Source: Corallium rubrum
Taxonomy: Eukaryota; Cnidaria; Anthozoa; Scleralcyonacea; Coralliidae
Assembly: GCA_964035015.1 (NCBI GenBank)
Contig: OZ036002.1
Span: 6,712,643-6,776,642 of the forward strand
Direction of reading: 5' to 3'
Length of the DNA: 64,000 nucleotides
This document shows positions 32,601 through 44,317 of the stretch, piece after piece. Each line of letters opens with the position of its first letter. The first letter of the stretch is position 1. The position numbers and the translations under genes are program-made. The notes under the pieces were generated by a model. It did not search any database and was not told the DNA's origin. It saw nothing but the letters and a program-made list of their open reading frames with translations.

Positions 32601-35600
32601 TCTTGATGTGCTTTGATATACCTGACACCTATCAAAAATATTTTACCATGAAGCAAAAGGTCAGAGGACTTGCACCGAAGTTTGTTATTGTCACTCCTGA
32701 AGAACAGTTGGCTGAGTGTAAAACAAAGCTTCAGGTACAGTAAAGCTAAAATGTTGTAATACAAGTACATTATATGCGGGTAGTAAAGTTCACCGTCTTG
32801 GTAAAGATATTGGTAAATGTATTTGAAAAGATATTCGTAAAGGTATTCGTAAAGCCAAACATATTCGTAAAAGGTATTCGTTAAGATGTTGGGAAAGGTA
32901 TTCGGAAAAGTATAATACCTTTACCAATTACCATGTACCATTACCAATACCTTTACGAATACCTTAATTTACGAATTCCTTTACCAATACCTAAATACCT
33001 TTACCAATAGCTTTATAATTTTACACGGTTCTCGAATTAGTACGATTCCGCCTGTTTACGCGGCGAAATGGGACAAATTCGAGACTAGTCTAAATTTACT
33101 AATACCTTTACCAATGCATTTACGAATACCTTTACTAATAACTTTACCAATACTTTTCCCAATACCTTTACCAACACCTTTACCACTGAATACCTTTACC
33201 ACTGAATACCTTTACGAATACCTTTCCCAATACCTTTCCCAATACCTTTCCCAATACCTTTCCCAATACCTTTACCAATACCTTTACGAATACCTTTACC
33301 AATACCTTTACCAATACCTTTACCAATACCTTTACCAATACCTTTACCAATACCTTTACCAATACCTTTACCAATACCTTTACCAATATATTTACCAATA
33401 CCTTTACGAATACCTTTACGAATACCTTTACGAATACCTTTACGAATACCTTTACGAATACCTTTACGAATAGCTTTACCAATACCTTTACGAATAGCTT
33501 TACGAATAGCTTTACCAATACCTTTACGAATACCTTTACGAATACCTTTACGAATACCTTTACGAATACCTTTACGAATACCTTTACGAATACCTTTACG
33601 AATACCTTTACGAATACCTTTACGAATACCTTTACGAATACCTTTACGAATAGCTTTACCAATACCTTTACGAATACCTTTACGAATACCTTAACGAATA
33701 CCTTTACCAATACCTTTACCTTTACCAGTCAATACCTTCACCAATAACTTTACGAATACCTTCACCAATACCTTTACCAATACCTTAACGAATACCTTTA
33801 CCAATACCTTTACCTTTACCTTTACCAATCAATACCTTTACCAATAACTTTACGAATACCTTCACCAATACCTTTACCAATACCTTTACCAATACCTTTA
33901 CGAATACCTTTACGAATACCTTTACCAATACCTTTACGAATAGCTTTCCCAATACCTTTCCCAATACCTTTACCAATACCTTTACCAATACCTTTACGAA
34001 TAGCTTTCCCAATACCTTTACCAATACTTTTACCAATACCTTTACCAATATCTTTACGAATACCTTTACGAATACTTTAAACACACCTTAATGTACATTA
34101 TAATACGATTTTCACTTTTTCTCAGGTTTTTAAGGACATTGAAGAGCAGATGGAGATGCATGTGTCTGATTATATTTCTCTAAAAAAGAAAGACAAATGG
34201 CTGAAATATCTTGAACAAGATTCTTTACAATGCTATGCACCATTTGGAAAAGATGGCCCTAAAATATCGATGATCTCCAGTATTCATATTATTAACAGGT
34301 TAGAGTTAACTTAGAATCTAGCTATTTATTTAATAGATTTGCTCTGATAAAGACTAATGAGGTAACAGATTGAAAACTAAGCAAAAATTAAGGGTGGTGT
34401 TGCCACAAATTTATGCTTACTATTACCATTTATTCTTGACTAGCACCGATGTATAAACTGCAGTGTCATTTTTTCGGTAATTCTTCGGAAAATCCTTAGA
34501 TAAATCACACTGTTATATAAGCCACATTTCTAAACTGGAATGCCTTACAATGTAGTGCTTATAACGTAGCATCGTTATTTGGGATCTGGGACGGATCATC
34601 TGTACACAGGCTACTTACAACGTAGTGTAACCACTTACAATACAATATACTTGTGTCATGTAGTGAAACGTCTTTTAGTCTCCTTCGCAGCCGTCAGTTT
34701 GGGTTCATTCTCACTCCCCCCAACTAGATCGGACGAGCCCACTTATGTCTGCGAAAGAGGCTAAACGTCTTACGACTAGTTAGTTTTTAGAGAAATTTGG
34801 TCTTCTTGGTAACAATGGCTTATGACGTATACAAATGGATTAGTTGTCCATTGCGTACGTCATAAGACAGTGTTACTAAGAAGCCCAAATTTATTCAGAA
34901 ATGAACTAACCAATACGGTCCAATTTGTTACGATGCGAACATTCAAGGAAATTAATTAGGTTGGTTAATAATTGTTATATAGGTATTGTCATAAAATAAG
35001 TCGAGGTGATTTCTCAAATCTTCACACACAATTCATAACTCAGAAGAGAGATGTGTCAGAAAGCACAACCATGATTAAATCTGATCTTTTTCTTCCCTTT
35101 GGGAGTTCTTGTCAAGAAGTCGTTCAGGTAACACATTAAAGTCAAAAAATTCTAATGAAACTTACACAACATACAATATAGAAATAAATACTAAAACAAT
35201 ATAGAAATAAATACTAAAAACAGCAAGTAATGCTCATGCGGGTAAGACTACGAAATTTGTCACAATTTGGACATATAGTTTTGAAAAGAACGTGGATCGC
35301 CATGGTTATAGGTATTCACAAGAGCAGTAAAGTACACACGTAAAAATCTCACAGCTTGTCAACAGGATTTGTTCGCAACAGGCTTGTAGCAAGGCTGGGA
35401 ACAAGTTGTAACAATGCTGTTCATTCAAGAAGCTGCTACAACCTTGTTGGGATCAACCTGTTAACAACTTGTTGAGCGCAAAGTGGTAACAGGTTGTTGG
35501 AACAGGTTGTTGGAACAACTTGTACAAGTTGTCAACGACCTGTTACAGACATGTTAACAGACTGGGATAGCCAGTGCGAACACATGACGGCGACAGGCTG

Positions 35601-38600
35601 TTGAACAGCCTTGTAACAACTTGCTTGCAGGTATGTAACAGCTTGTGCGTTTTTACGTGTGTAGTAGCTGAGCATCAGGCATCTAAATGAGGCCAGTTCT
35701 AGTGTATTAAAATTAATTTTTGTAAGTTCGTTAACGTTAAGTTAGATAGAACTAGCTTTCCATTACAGCATTCCATATTATCTTGCCATTACGTATTATT
35801 TGTCATTACGTAAACACTCAATAAATATTTATTATTCAGGGACATCCCATACATGTGGAAAATGAAAATGATGTTGAAGTTGGAATCTTGAAATCAAAGA
35901 TGGATGCATCCTTACAATGTGTGAGATTGCTTCACGAAAGCAGCAAGTTGGACGATGATTTGGAGTTAGTTGAAGAATTGTTTTTTGATCCAAATAACAA
36001 AGAAGTTAAAATCTTTGAGGTTGAAGACGAAGGGAAAGGAAGAGCTGGGACAAACAAACGAAGAAGGGCTTATGAGATGAAGGTATTAAAATATTTTATC
36101 ATATGGTTGAACTTGGTTTTTGGCCATATATAGTGCACGTGGATTGGTTGCTGAGAGGTTCGGAAAAAGCTTAAAGTTTTGGTGGTTTTTAAAGTTTTAA
36201 TTACTGTACTTCACCATTACATTTCTGTCACTGGCACCATCACTGTCACCACCACTGTCACCATCACTGTCACCACCACTGTCACCATCACTGTCACCAT
36301 CACTGTCACCATCACTGTCACCATCACTGTCACCATCACTGTCACCACCACTGCCACCATCACTGTCACCATCACTGTCACCACCACTGCCACCATCAGT
36401 CACCATAACACTCACCATCACTGTCACCATCACTGTCACCATCACTGTCACCATCACTGTCACCATTACTCTCACCACCACTGTCACCATTACTGTCACC
36501 ATCACTGTCACCATCACTGTCACCATTACTGTCACCATCACTGTCACCATTACTGTCACCATCACTGTCACCATTACTGTCACCATCACTGTCACCATTA
36601 CTGTCACCATCACTGTTGCCATCACTGTCACCATCACTGTCACCATCACTGTTACCATTACTGTTACCATTACTGTCACCATTACTGTTACCATTACTGT
36701 CACCATCACTGTTACCATTACTGTCACCATTACTGTCACCATCACTGTCACCATCACTGCCACCATCACTGTCACCATCACTGTCACCATCACTGTCACC
36801 ATCACTGTCACCATCACTGTTACCATTACTGTCACCATCACTGTCACCATCACTGTCACCATCACTGCCACCATTACTGTCACCATCACTGTCACCATCA
36901 CTGTCACCACCACTGTCATCATCACTGTCACCATCACTGTTACCATTACTGTTACCATTACTGTCACCATTACTGTTACCATTACTGTCACCATCACTGT
37001 TACCATTAATGTTACCATTAATGTTACCATTACTGTCATCATTACTGTCACCATCACTGTCACCATCACTGTCACCATCACTGTCACCGTCACTGTCACC
37101 GTCACTGTCACCATCACTGTCACCATCATTGTTACCATTACTGTCACCATCACTGTCACCATCACTATCACCATTACTGTTACCATCACTGTCACCATCA
37201 CTGTCACCACCACTGTCACCATCACTGTTACCATTACTGTTACCATCACTGTCTCCATCACTGTCACCATTACTGTCACCATCACTGTCACCATCACTGT
37301 TACCATCACTGTTACCATTACTGTTACCACCACTGTCACCATCACTGCCCCCACCACAGTGACTATCACTGTGACCATCACTGTCACCTTCACTTTCACC
37401 ATCACTGTCACCATCACTGTCACCATCACTGTCACCATCACTGTTACCATTACTGTCACCATCACTGTCACCATCACTGTCACCACCACTGTCACCATCA
37501 CTGTCATCATCATTCTCATCACTACTGTCAGGACACCTCTGGTATTCTGCTACAGATAAACTTTTTTTCTCTTTCAAAAGGTATCATTTTAAAGACAATA
37601 TGCCATTAGTACACGAGCCACTCTTTTCTGTACAAAATTGAATTTCGACATTCAAAAAGTCATCCTGAAATTCAGTTGGGTATTCTGTCGAAGAAACCAT
37701 CGCCAAGGGTAAGGAAACATTTTTAATCACGATACTGTAATTATTTAGAATGTTAGAGTAAACTGCTGAGATGTTTAATGACGAAATACTAACGTTCGAG
37801 GGGAGTTTATCATCAAAGTCAAATGTGAAGGGCTACGCTCGAAATGTCGGTATTTCGTTGCCAATGTAGTTATGGCGGGAAAATTAAAATGACGATTGGC
37901 AGTCGATGCATTCTTTCAATCATTCTTTCAATCAAATATGGCATGTAATAATCAATAGCTCATCTAGAGAAGATTAGAAGTCTAGAATTTGAAAAAAACT
38001 GCTGGGTTTTTTTATTTTTCAGATTCCAAATTTTATCATATATACTGCCGAATGTGAAATGACCGTTTCTATCACAACTTCGAAACCAAGTGCTGACCCG
38101 CTTCGCCTTGACAACGACCAGCTTGCTCGCGTGAGAGAGTTTCACCAGTACGTCTTTCAAGATTTACTTAAATTCACATCACAGTGGATGTTATCGGAGA
38201 AAGATGGCTACCTTATCGTTCCACTCGTACCAGGCTTACACGCACAGATTCACTTCGATTTTCTAAAAGAGTTCCAAGATATTGCAAGTGATACGAATAG
38301 TCGTGAAAATTCACAGCCGGCAAACAAAGATTTCACCATGTTTGAGAACAAAATCGTTCGAAGGTTAAATGAATCAGCGTCACAGCTGCGATGTACAAAG
38401 TACTATGTAATTGAAGTATGTAGCCACTTAAACCCAGCCTCGCCATTCCCTGATCCCGACGTCGCTGCCACGTTTGCTGACTATTACCATGACCGTTATG
38501 GCATTAAACTAAACCCTGATCAACCGTTATTACTGGTAGGCTATCTTCCATCTCGGATCAATTATCTCTGTCCACGTCACTGGAAGGAAGAGGAGAATTC

Positions 38601-41600
38601 AGATGTCACTGTTACGAAGGAGAAGTCTAAATCAGCAATCTACTTGATTCCTGAATTATGTGTCGTTCTTCCACTGTCTGCGTCCGCGTGGAGAATTATC
38701 CGTTATCTTCCGACCATTGTTTACCGTTTGGGTACACTTCTCCTGGCAGACGAGCTGAAGTGTCGTATTCAGGAGGAAACTGGTATTGGCAGTCATCCCT
38801 GGCCTGACCATGTACCACAACCACAGCTTGGTGCGGGTGATAATGTTGGTGAAGAAAGGCTTGATTGGTTGTCACTGAACGAAGGTGCAGACACAACTGA
38901 GTATGTTCTAGATGAGTCTACCACTACTAACCATTGCCAAGACAGTGACAACCAAGTACCACAGAACGACATGTCTGCCACTTGTGACCATTGCAAAGGT
39001 CATGGCAACCATGTTCATGAACTTGACCACAGTACTGGTGAAGAAAAGCTTGACAGAGTATCACCAAATGATGGTACAGGCAAGGCACCATATGTAATGG
39101 ATGAATCCGCCACTCTGGTAAATGGCAACCATACACCAGAACTCGCTGCAGACAACAGTACTGGTGAGGGATGCCCCAACAACAACATGGTCTTAGACCC
39201 GTCTCCTGCACATAACCATGCTAACCATATAACCTCAGCATTGCGCAGCGATTGTCCAGGATCAGTAACCAACCTACATGCGTTACCTTCACCAACGACT
39301 GGCCCTAATATTGGACCATGTATAACACTGATGCTGCGTGCTCTCACAGCAAGGTCCGCTGGTCAGTATTTCCACTCGGAGCGTCTCGAAATACTTGGTG
39401 ACTCGCTGCTGAAGCAAGAAGTGAGTATGGAGTTGTACTTGACTCACTGTGACAAAGATGAATGGGCATTGAGTATATTTCGAGCTCACCTTGTGTCCAA
39501 TGATATGCTTTCCAAACAAGGTCGACGTCTTGGTCTGCCAGGATATATGTGTGCTAGTCTTCCTGATATCGTCAACAATTCACTCCCCCCTGGATTTATC
39601 CTTGAAGGTAATATAAAAGTAGAGTGCAGTTGGAACAGTGGCTTACGAGTACTGTACACTGCTTACGTCATACTGTATACATCACTGTATACGTCACACT
39701 GCATACGTCACACTATACGTCACACTGCATACGTCACACTGTATACATCACTGTATACGCCACACTGCATACGTCACACTGTATACATCGCTGTATACGT
39801 CACACTGCATACGTCACACTGTACACTGCACACGTCACACTATGCATCACACAATACGTCACACTGTATGCATCATACTGTATACGTCACACTGTACACG
39901 TCACACTGCATGCATCACACTATACGTCACACTGCATAACACTGCATACGTCACACTATGCATCACACTATACGTCACACTGTATGCATCATACTGTATA
40001 CGTCACACTGTACACGTCACACTGTACACGTCACACTGCATGCATCACACTGGATACGTCACACTGTATACGCCACACTGTACACTGTACACGTCACACT
40101 ATGCATCACACTGTATACGTCAGACTGCATACGTCACACTGTATGCATCACACTGTATACGTCACACTGCATTCGTCATGCATACGTCACACTGCATACG
40201 TCACACTGCACACGTCACACTGCACACGTCACACTGCTTACGTCACACTGCTTACGTCACACTGCATACGTCACACTGCATAGATAGTTTCTTGCTTCTA
40301 TTTATATGCATCTTAAACTTCTCTATATATCATTGAAGGTCAGACTACCAAGCCTGCAGACCCTAATGGCAGTGAGGCCAGCGAGTGCCCTCTGAATACA
40401 TATCGTCACCAGGTGCTTGGAGATAAACTCGTAGCGAACTGTGTCGAGGCACTGATTGCAGCTTATTTAGTAAGTTGTGGCCGTAGTAGTGCACGTCGCT
40501 TCATGGTCTGGCTTGGTGTTGCAACACACACATTGGAAGAACTTGAGACTTTAGTTAACAATGTTAATCAGAACTCTGAGCTCAGTCAAACTACATCTTG
40601 CAGCTCAGAGATAACTCACCACAATAGTGATAGTCCATGTACAGAAGATTTACCTTTTTATTACCATCAGCCAGGATGCAGTCAACTCTCAGAATTGCGC
40701 CACGTTGAAGAGACAATTGGTTATTATTTTAGAAACAAACACTTGCTTCTCCAAGCTCTCACACATACTTCTTATTCTCGTTCACTGGCTCTGGTCTCTG
40801 AAAGTTATCAAAAAATGGAGTTCCTTGGTGATGCAGTTCTTGATTATATTGTCACCTTGTATTTATTCACAACGTTTCCTTATCTTAATCATGGTGATCT
40901 TACCGACTTTCGCTCGGGTTTGGTGAATAATTTTACCGTGGCTTTTCTTGCTGTGCAAAACCGTCTGCACCAGTTCCTGAGGTGTATGTCGCCAGCTTTG
41001 ATTGATATGGTCGGACAGTTTGTGGATTTCTTGGAAGAACAAGAGGCGAAGCAAGGAGCGTCTTGGAAGGTACGATTGACTGTTCTCCTGTTGCTTGAGA
41101 ACTACGACGGGGGGGGGGGGTAACAGGGACTTTAAAGTGTATTATATGAAATGAAAATTAAGTTTGTCTAATTTGAAAGAACTCTTGATATTGTAAGATA
41201 GCATCTTCTACAGTTTTTCCGTAGCTTACTTCATTCTTGAGATATTACTATTTATTTGTTTGATATGTAAATGAGCACACTGCGTACGTCACATTGTATA
41301 ATGAGTTGTTGGAAAATTAGGCATATTGTTGAAGTTATCGAACAAAGTCACACGAAACTGGGCATGTAAGTGTATTTGTCTCATGACTTTAAACGAACAC
41401 AGGTTCAAGCGATTTAACATATTACTAGAGACCTTAAGATACCGCGGGTTCGGTTTACGGGTACGGTTCCCGCCATTTTTGTTTACTCGTAATATCTACC
41501 CGTTTTCCCGTGGTAGATCATGGTCTACCCGTACATACGACTACGGGTACGGGTAGATTACCCGTACCCGTAAACCGAAACCGGGGTATCTTAAGGTCTC

Positions 41601-43690
41601 TAATATCAATGATATGCACGATTTCTCAGTAACTCATTATACAATGTGACGTATGCAGTGTGATCATTTACATATCAAACAAATAGTAAGATCTCAAGAA
41701 CGAAGTAAGATATGGAAAAACCGTAGAAGATGTTATAATACTTTACAATATCAAGAGTTCTTCCAAATTAGAGCAACTTAAAGTGCCACTAACCCCAAAA
41801 AAAATTTTTCGCAAATCTAAAAGCCCTTAGCTTCAAATGTCAGTGTGACTTCTTGAAGAGGACAGTAGTAAAGAAGGGAAGAGAAGAGATGGGGGAAACT
41901 GTTGGAAAAGGCAGGAATGAAATGGAAGTTAAAGAAAGGGAGTGATAGGAAAAGGGGAAGGAGGAAAGGGAAGGAAAGCAAAAGAAAGGAAAGAGGGTAA
42001 TGCATGAAAAGGGAACGTATGAAGAAAAAAAGAATAAAATGGAATGGAAGTCAGAGGGAAAAAATAGAATAGAAAGGAAAAAAAGGAACGAAGGAAGGAA
42101 AAACTTAGATTATATATAATTCAATCTAGTTCAGTAGTTGAAATCAAGCTTTATTCGTGTGTTGTTTTCATTCTAGACATCCATTGATGCGTTTGTGGTT
42201 GGTAATCCTGATGTTGATGAGAGCAGTATTGAAGTACCTAAAGTGTTAGGAGACCTGTTTGAAGCCTTAGTCTGCGCTGTATTCTTGGACTGTGGAATGG
42301 ATCTTGATGTTGTATGGAGAGTTTTCTACCCCATGCTTCAGCCTTTCATTGGTATGTAGTGGTAACTTCATCCGGCTCACTTTAATCTCTTAAGGTCATT
42401 TATTTTAGTATGGCACCGTAACTAATGTTTTAAGTAATATTTATAGATTATTACAAAGATAACATTCCTCGATCACCCATTCGCACGTTGCAAGAAACCT
42501 TTCCAGATCAAATCACTTTCAGGTAAATATTAAACTGTTTTGTTCAGTTAGTCAGTATAGTCGAGAGGCTAGATGGGGAGTATTGTGTCACCCGAGCGGA
42601 GAATTTACGAGACCAACTTTTTTAGTGTAATTTTGGGTGTAGATTACGATTTTGCATGTTGATCAAGTGTGGGGTTAAAGGGGGGGGGGGTGTCTTTACC
42701 TTATCAGTTTTACCTTAAATGTCATTGGAAGTATAATTTAAGTTTGTCTCATTTGAAAGAACTCGTGGAATGGTATAGTAAGACTCTTTACAATTTTCCC
42801 ATATCTGTCTTAGTTTTCGAAATATTTTGGCCAAAACCGGCGTGCAGTCCGCCATTTTGTAGATCTTGAAATATATGACAAAGAGTGAGTAACTGTTTGT
42901 ACGTACCTTATTGATCTGTTTACATTCTTTCAACCCATTTCAGCTCGAAAATACAGTAGATGAAGAACTGGATGAACACGTTTCGTGAATCTAAATGATT
43001 CAATGTCTATTGATATGAATTTTCCCTTTTTTTATATTTAATTTCTTCATATCAATAGACGTTGAATCATTTAGATTCACGAAACGTATTCATCCAATTC
43101 TTCATCTCCTGTATTTTTGAGCTGAAATGGGTAACGTAACGTAAGGGACGCAACGTAACGTAATCAACCAGGGCGCTTATATACGCCCTGTAATCAACGT
43201 AACGTAACTTCTCACCACGTATCGTAACTTCTCACCACGTAAAGTAACTTAGCAACACGTAACCTAACTTTTCAGCACGTAACGTCTCAGCACGTAACGT
43301 AACTTCTCAGCACGTAAGGTAACTTCTCAGCACGTAACGTAACTTCTCAGCACGTAACGTAAGTTGTCGGCACGTAACGTAACTTCTCAGCACGTAACGT
43401 AACTTCTCACCACGTAACGTAACTTCTCACCACGTAACGTAACTTCTCACCATGCAACTTCCCACAATAACCAGACAATTCAGAGCTTTTGCTAATGGAG
43501 ATATTTATTTCTTAATATCCTATTGTCTTCCAGCTTAGCTCGTCTTACACTTTCCAAAAAGTATGTTTGTAATGTCTCCGTGGTGGGTTATGGTTCTTTT
43601 GAGGCAACTGGTCGTACCTCTAAGATTGCAAAGTCAAGTGTAGCTCGTAAAGCACTTCAACACATACACAATGCATCAATTCATAATTAA
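26646..43690 (+). CDS. DICER2: Dicer paralogue with degenerate helicase and altered RNase IIIa (Dicer-B)
   Basis: A complete gene with 11 exons: 26646-26868, 31323-32734, 34126-34298, 34983-35127, 35840-36082, 37610-37708, 38023-39607, 40339-41069, 42177-42351, 42447-42522, 43534-43690. They total 5019 nt, 1672 aa. Helicase-like residues 30-545 keep the fold (TVLIV strand, VLVTTP motif Ib). However, Walker A reads AKKSSKKF (41-48), the DECH site reads LNFC (142-145), and the motif VI arginines are replaced (KQKVRGLA). Then follow the dimerisation domain, platform, PAZ (about 860-1030) and RNase IIIa, with Glu1221, Asp1225 and Glu1330 but Asn1327 for the usual Asp. RNase IIIb keeps Glu1454, Asp1458, Asp1563 and Glu1566. 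A C-terminal dsRBD ends the protein. Most introns match Dicer-A in position and phase; one in RNase IIIa (39608-40338) is extra. It probably processes RNA without ATP. The open frame argues against a pseudogene. Confidence 0.95.
27536..31135. repeat. 3.6-kb minisatellite, 15-bp unit, in Dicer-B intron 1
   Basis: About 240 copies of gatatagaccacgct, with gctga, actga and gctca variants. The variants come in runs and long blocks recur (for example around 28760-28980 and 29650-29860), so the array has grown by segmental duplication. A short unique break with ccaatgaatcaaccaac lies at about 28477-28505. Because 15 is a multiple of three, it opens frames of up to 1059 codons, none real. Confidence 0.98.
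32790..34082. repeat. 12-bp minisatellite with an inverted leading segment, Dicer-B intron 2
   Basis: The main array (about 32920-34080) repeats aatacctttacg / aatacctttacc. The leading segment (about 32800-32915) carries the reverse complement (ggtattcgtaaa), so its transcript can pair with the main array. About 80 bp of non-repeat sequence lies within (33020-33100). Confidence 0.92.
34775..34912. mobile_element. Short fold-back MITE in Dicer-B intron 3
   Basis: Ends gttagtttttagagaaattt and its imperfect inverted copy aaatttattcagaaatgaac. The arms include ttcttggtaacaatggcttatgacgta and its complement. About 137 bp. Confidence 0.8.
35333..35663. mobile_element. MITE with TACACACGTAAAAA ends in Dicer-B intron 4
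   Basis: Left end tacacacgtaaaaatc and right end gtttttacgtgtgta are inverted copies. The inside is a low-complexity run of variants of caacttgttacaggttgttgg. Flanking gta/gta may be a target duplication. Confidence 0.8.
36225..37515. repeat. 12-bp minisatellite in Dicer-B intron 5
   Basis: About 105 copies of accatcactgtc, with attactgtc and gttaccatt variants, ending shortly before the short exon at 37610. All the long open frames here (up to 441 codons) are repeat translations. Confidence 0.97.
39645..40285. repeat. 14-bp minisatellite filling the Dicer-B-specific intron
   Basis: About 45 copies of acgtcacactgcat, with gtatac and gcatgc variants, occupy nearly all of the intron 39608-40338. 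Dicer-A has no intron at this place. The unit resembles the inner motif of the fold-back element at 41277-41303 (cactgcgtacgtcacattgt). Confidence 0.93.
41131..41797. mobile_element. Fold-back element with a nested MITE, Dicer-B intron
   Basis: The outer arms (41131-41310 and about 41630-41797) are inverted copies, including tgatatgtaaatga and tacgtcacattgtataatgag. The inner element (about 41426-41607) has ends tagagaccttaagatacc and its inverted copy, and gggtacggg subrepeats. Related outer elements are at 53630-54225 and about 42690-42850. Confidence 0.85.
42933..43132. repeat. Near-perfect 87-bp inverted repeat, last Dicer-B intron
   Basis: Arms 42933-43019 and 43046-43132 differ at only a few positions, with a T-rich loop of about 26 bases. 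The transcript would form a long hairpin. It is unrelated in sequence to the Dicer-A hairpin at 8614. Confidence 0.92.
43135..43450. repeat. 20-bp minisatellite, last Dicer-B intron
   Basis: About 13 copies of cacgtaacgtaacttctcag and variants, directly after the palindrome at 42933-43132 and ending about 80 bp before the last exon. Confidence 0.93.
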
Positions 43691-44317
43691 AATATTCTGT
43701 AATTTATATAATTATTTTTATAATATTACAAATGTAGCCGAATTTTTAATGACATTTTTAAGTCTTTTTCATAATAATCAATGCATATATTTTAACTGTA
43801 AAAATTATTTTAGAGAATAATTAAATTATTGTATTTAGCGTAATAGTGTTTTAATATTCTCTTTTAATGTGTTTATTAAAACTTGGCCTAATAAAAAATA
43901 GCCTGTGTTGCAGGCTCCTGGGGGAGGGGGAGGCCCTGGGTTTAGTGTTGTCTGTATTTGCAGGATAAGAACAATATGGTTACATTGTACTACTTTGAGA
44001 AATTTGAACATTTTATTTGATCTTCATCTGAGGATAAATATTTTTCCTAAGTATTTACAACTGTGAATCTTAACTATAACCAAAGTCTAATATAAACACA
44101 ACATTAGAAAAACTCTTTCAACTTTTGACAGAAAAATTTGTAATTTTTGGTATCTTGATTGAAGACTTGATTGCATGACTCAAATTACCGAATGGCAACT
44201 CAAGTTAGTTTGGGTTCTAGTAGTCGATTTGAGTTGTTAAATATAACACTATATTGTTATTAAAATATGCTTATTGGCAATGACTGATATTACATCAATA
44301 AAAAACATAAAAACACT
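43691..44317. other. Short intergenic gap
   Basis: AT-rich sequence between the convergent 3' ends of Dicer-B and the NKRF-like gene. An AATAAA lies near 43888. Nothing else was recognised. Confidence 0.6.

Noticed and set aside
36179-37577. Frames encoding His/Cys, Ser/Asp/Gly and Met/Val repeats
   Set aside because: All come from the 12-bp accatcactgtc array inside a Dicer-B intron.
26646-43690. Dicer-B as a pseudogene
   Set aside because: All 11 exons keep frame and phase, no internal stop was found, and RNase IIIb and dsRBD are intact.
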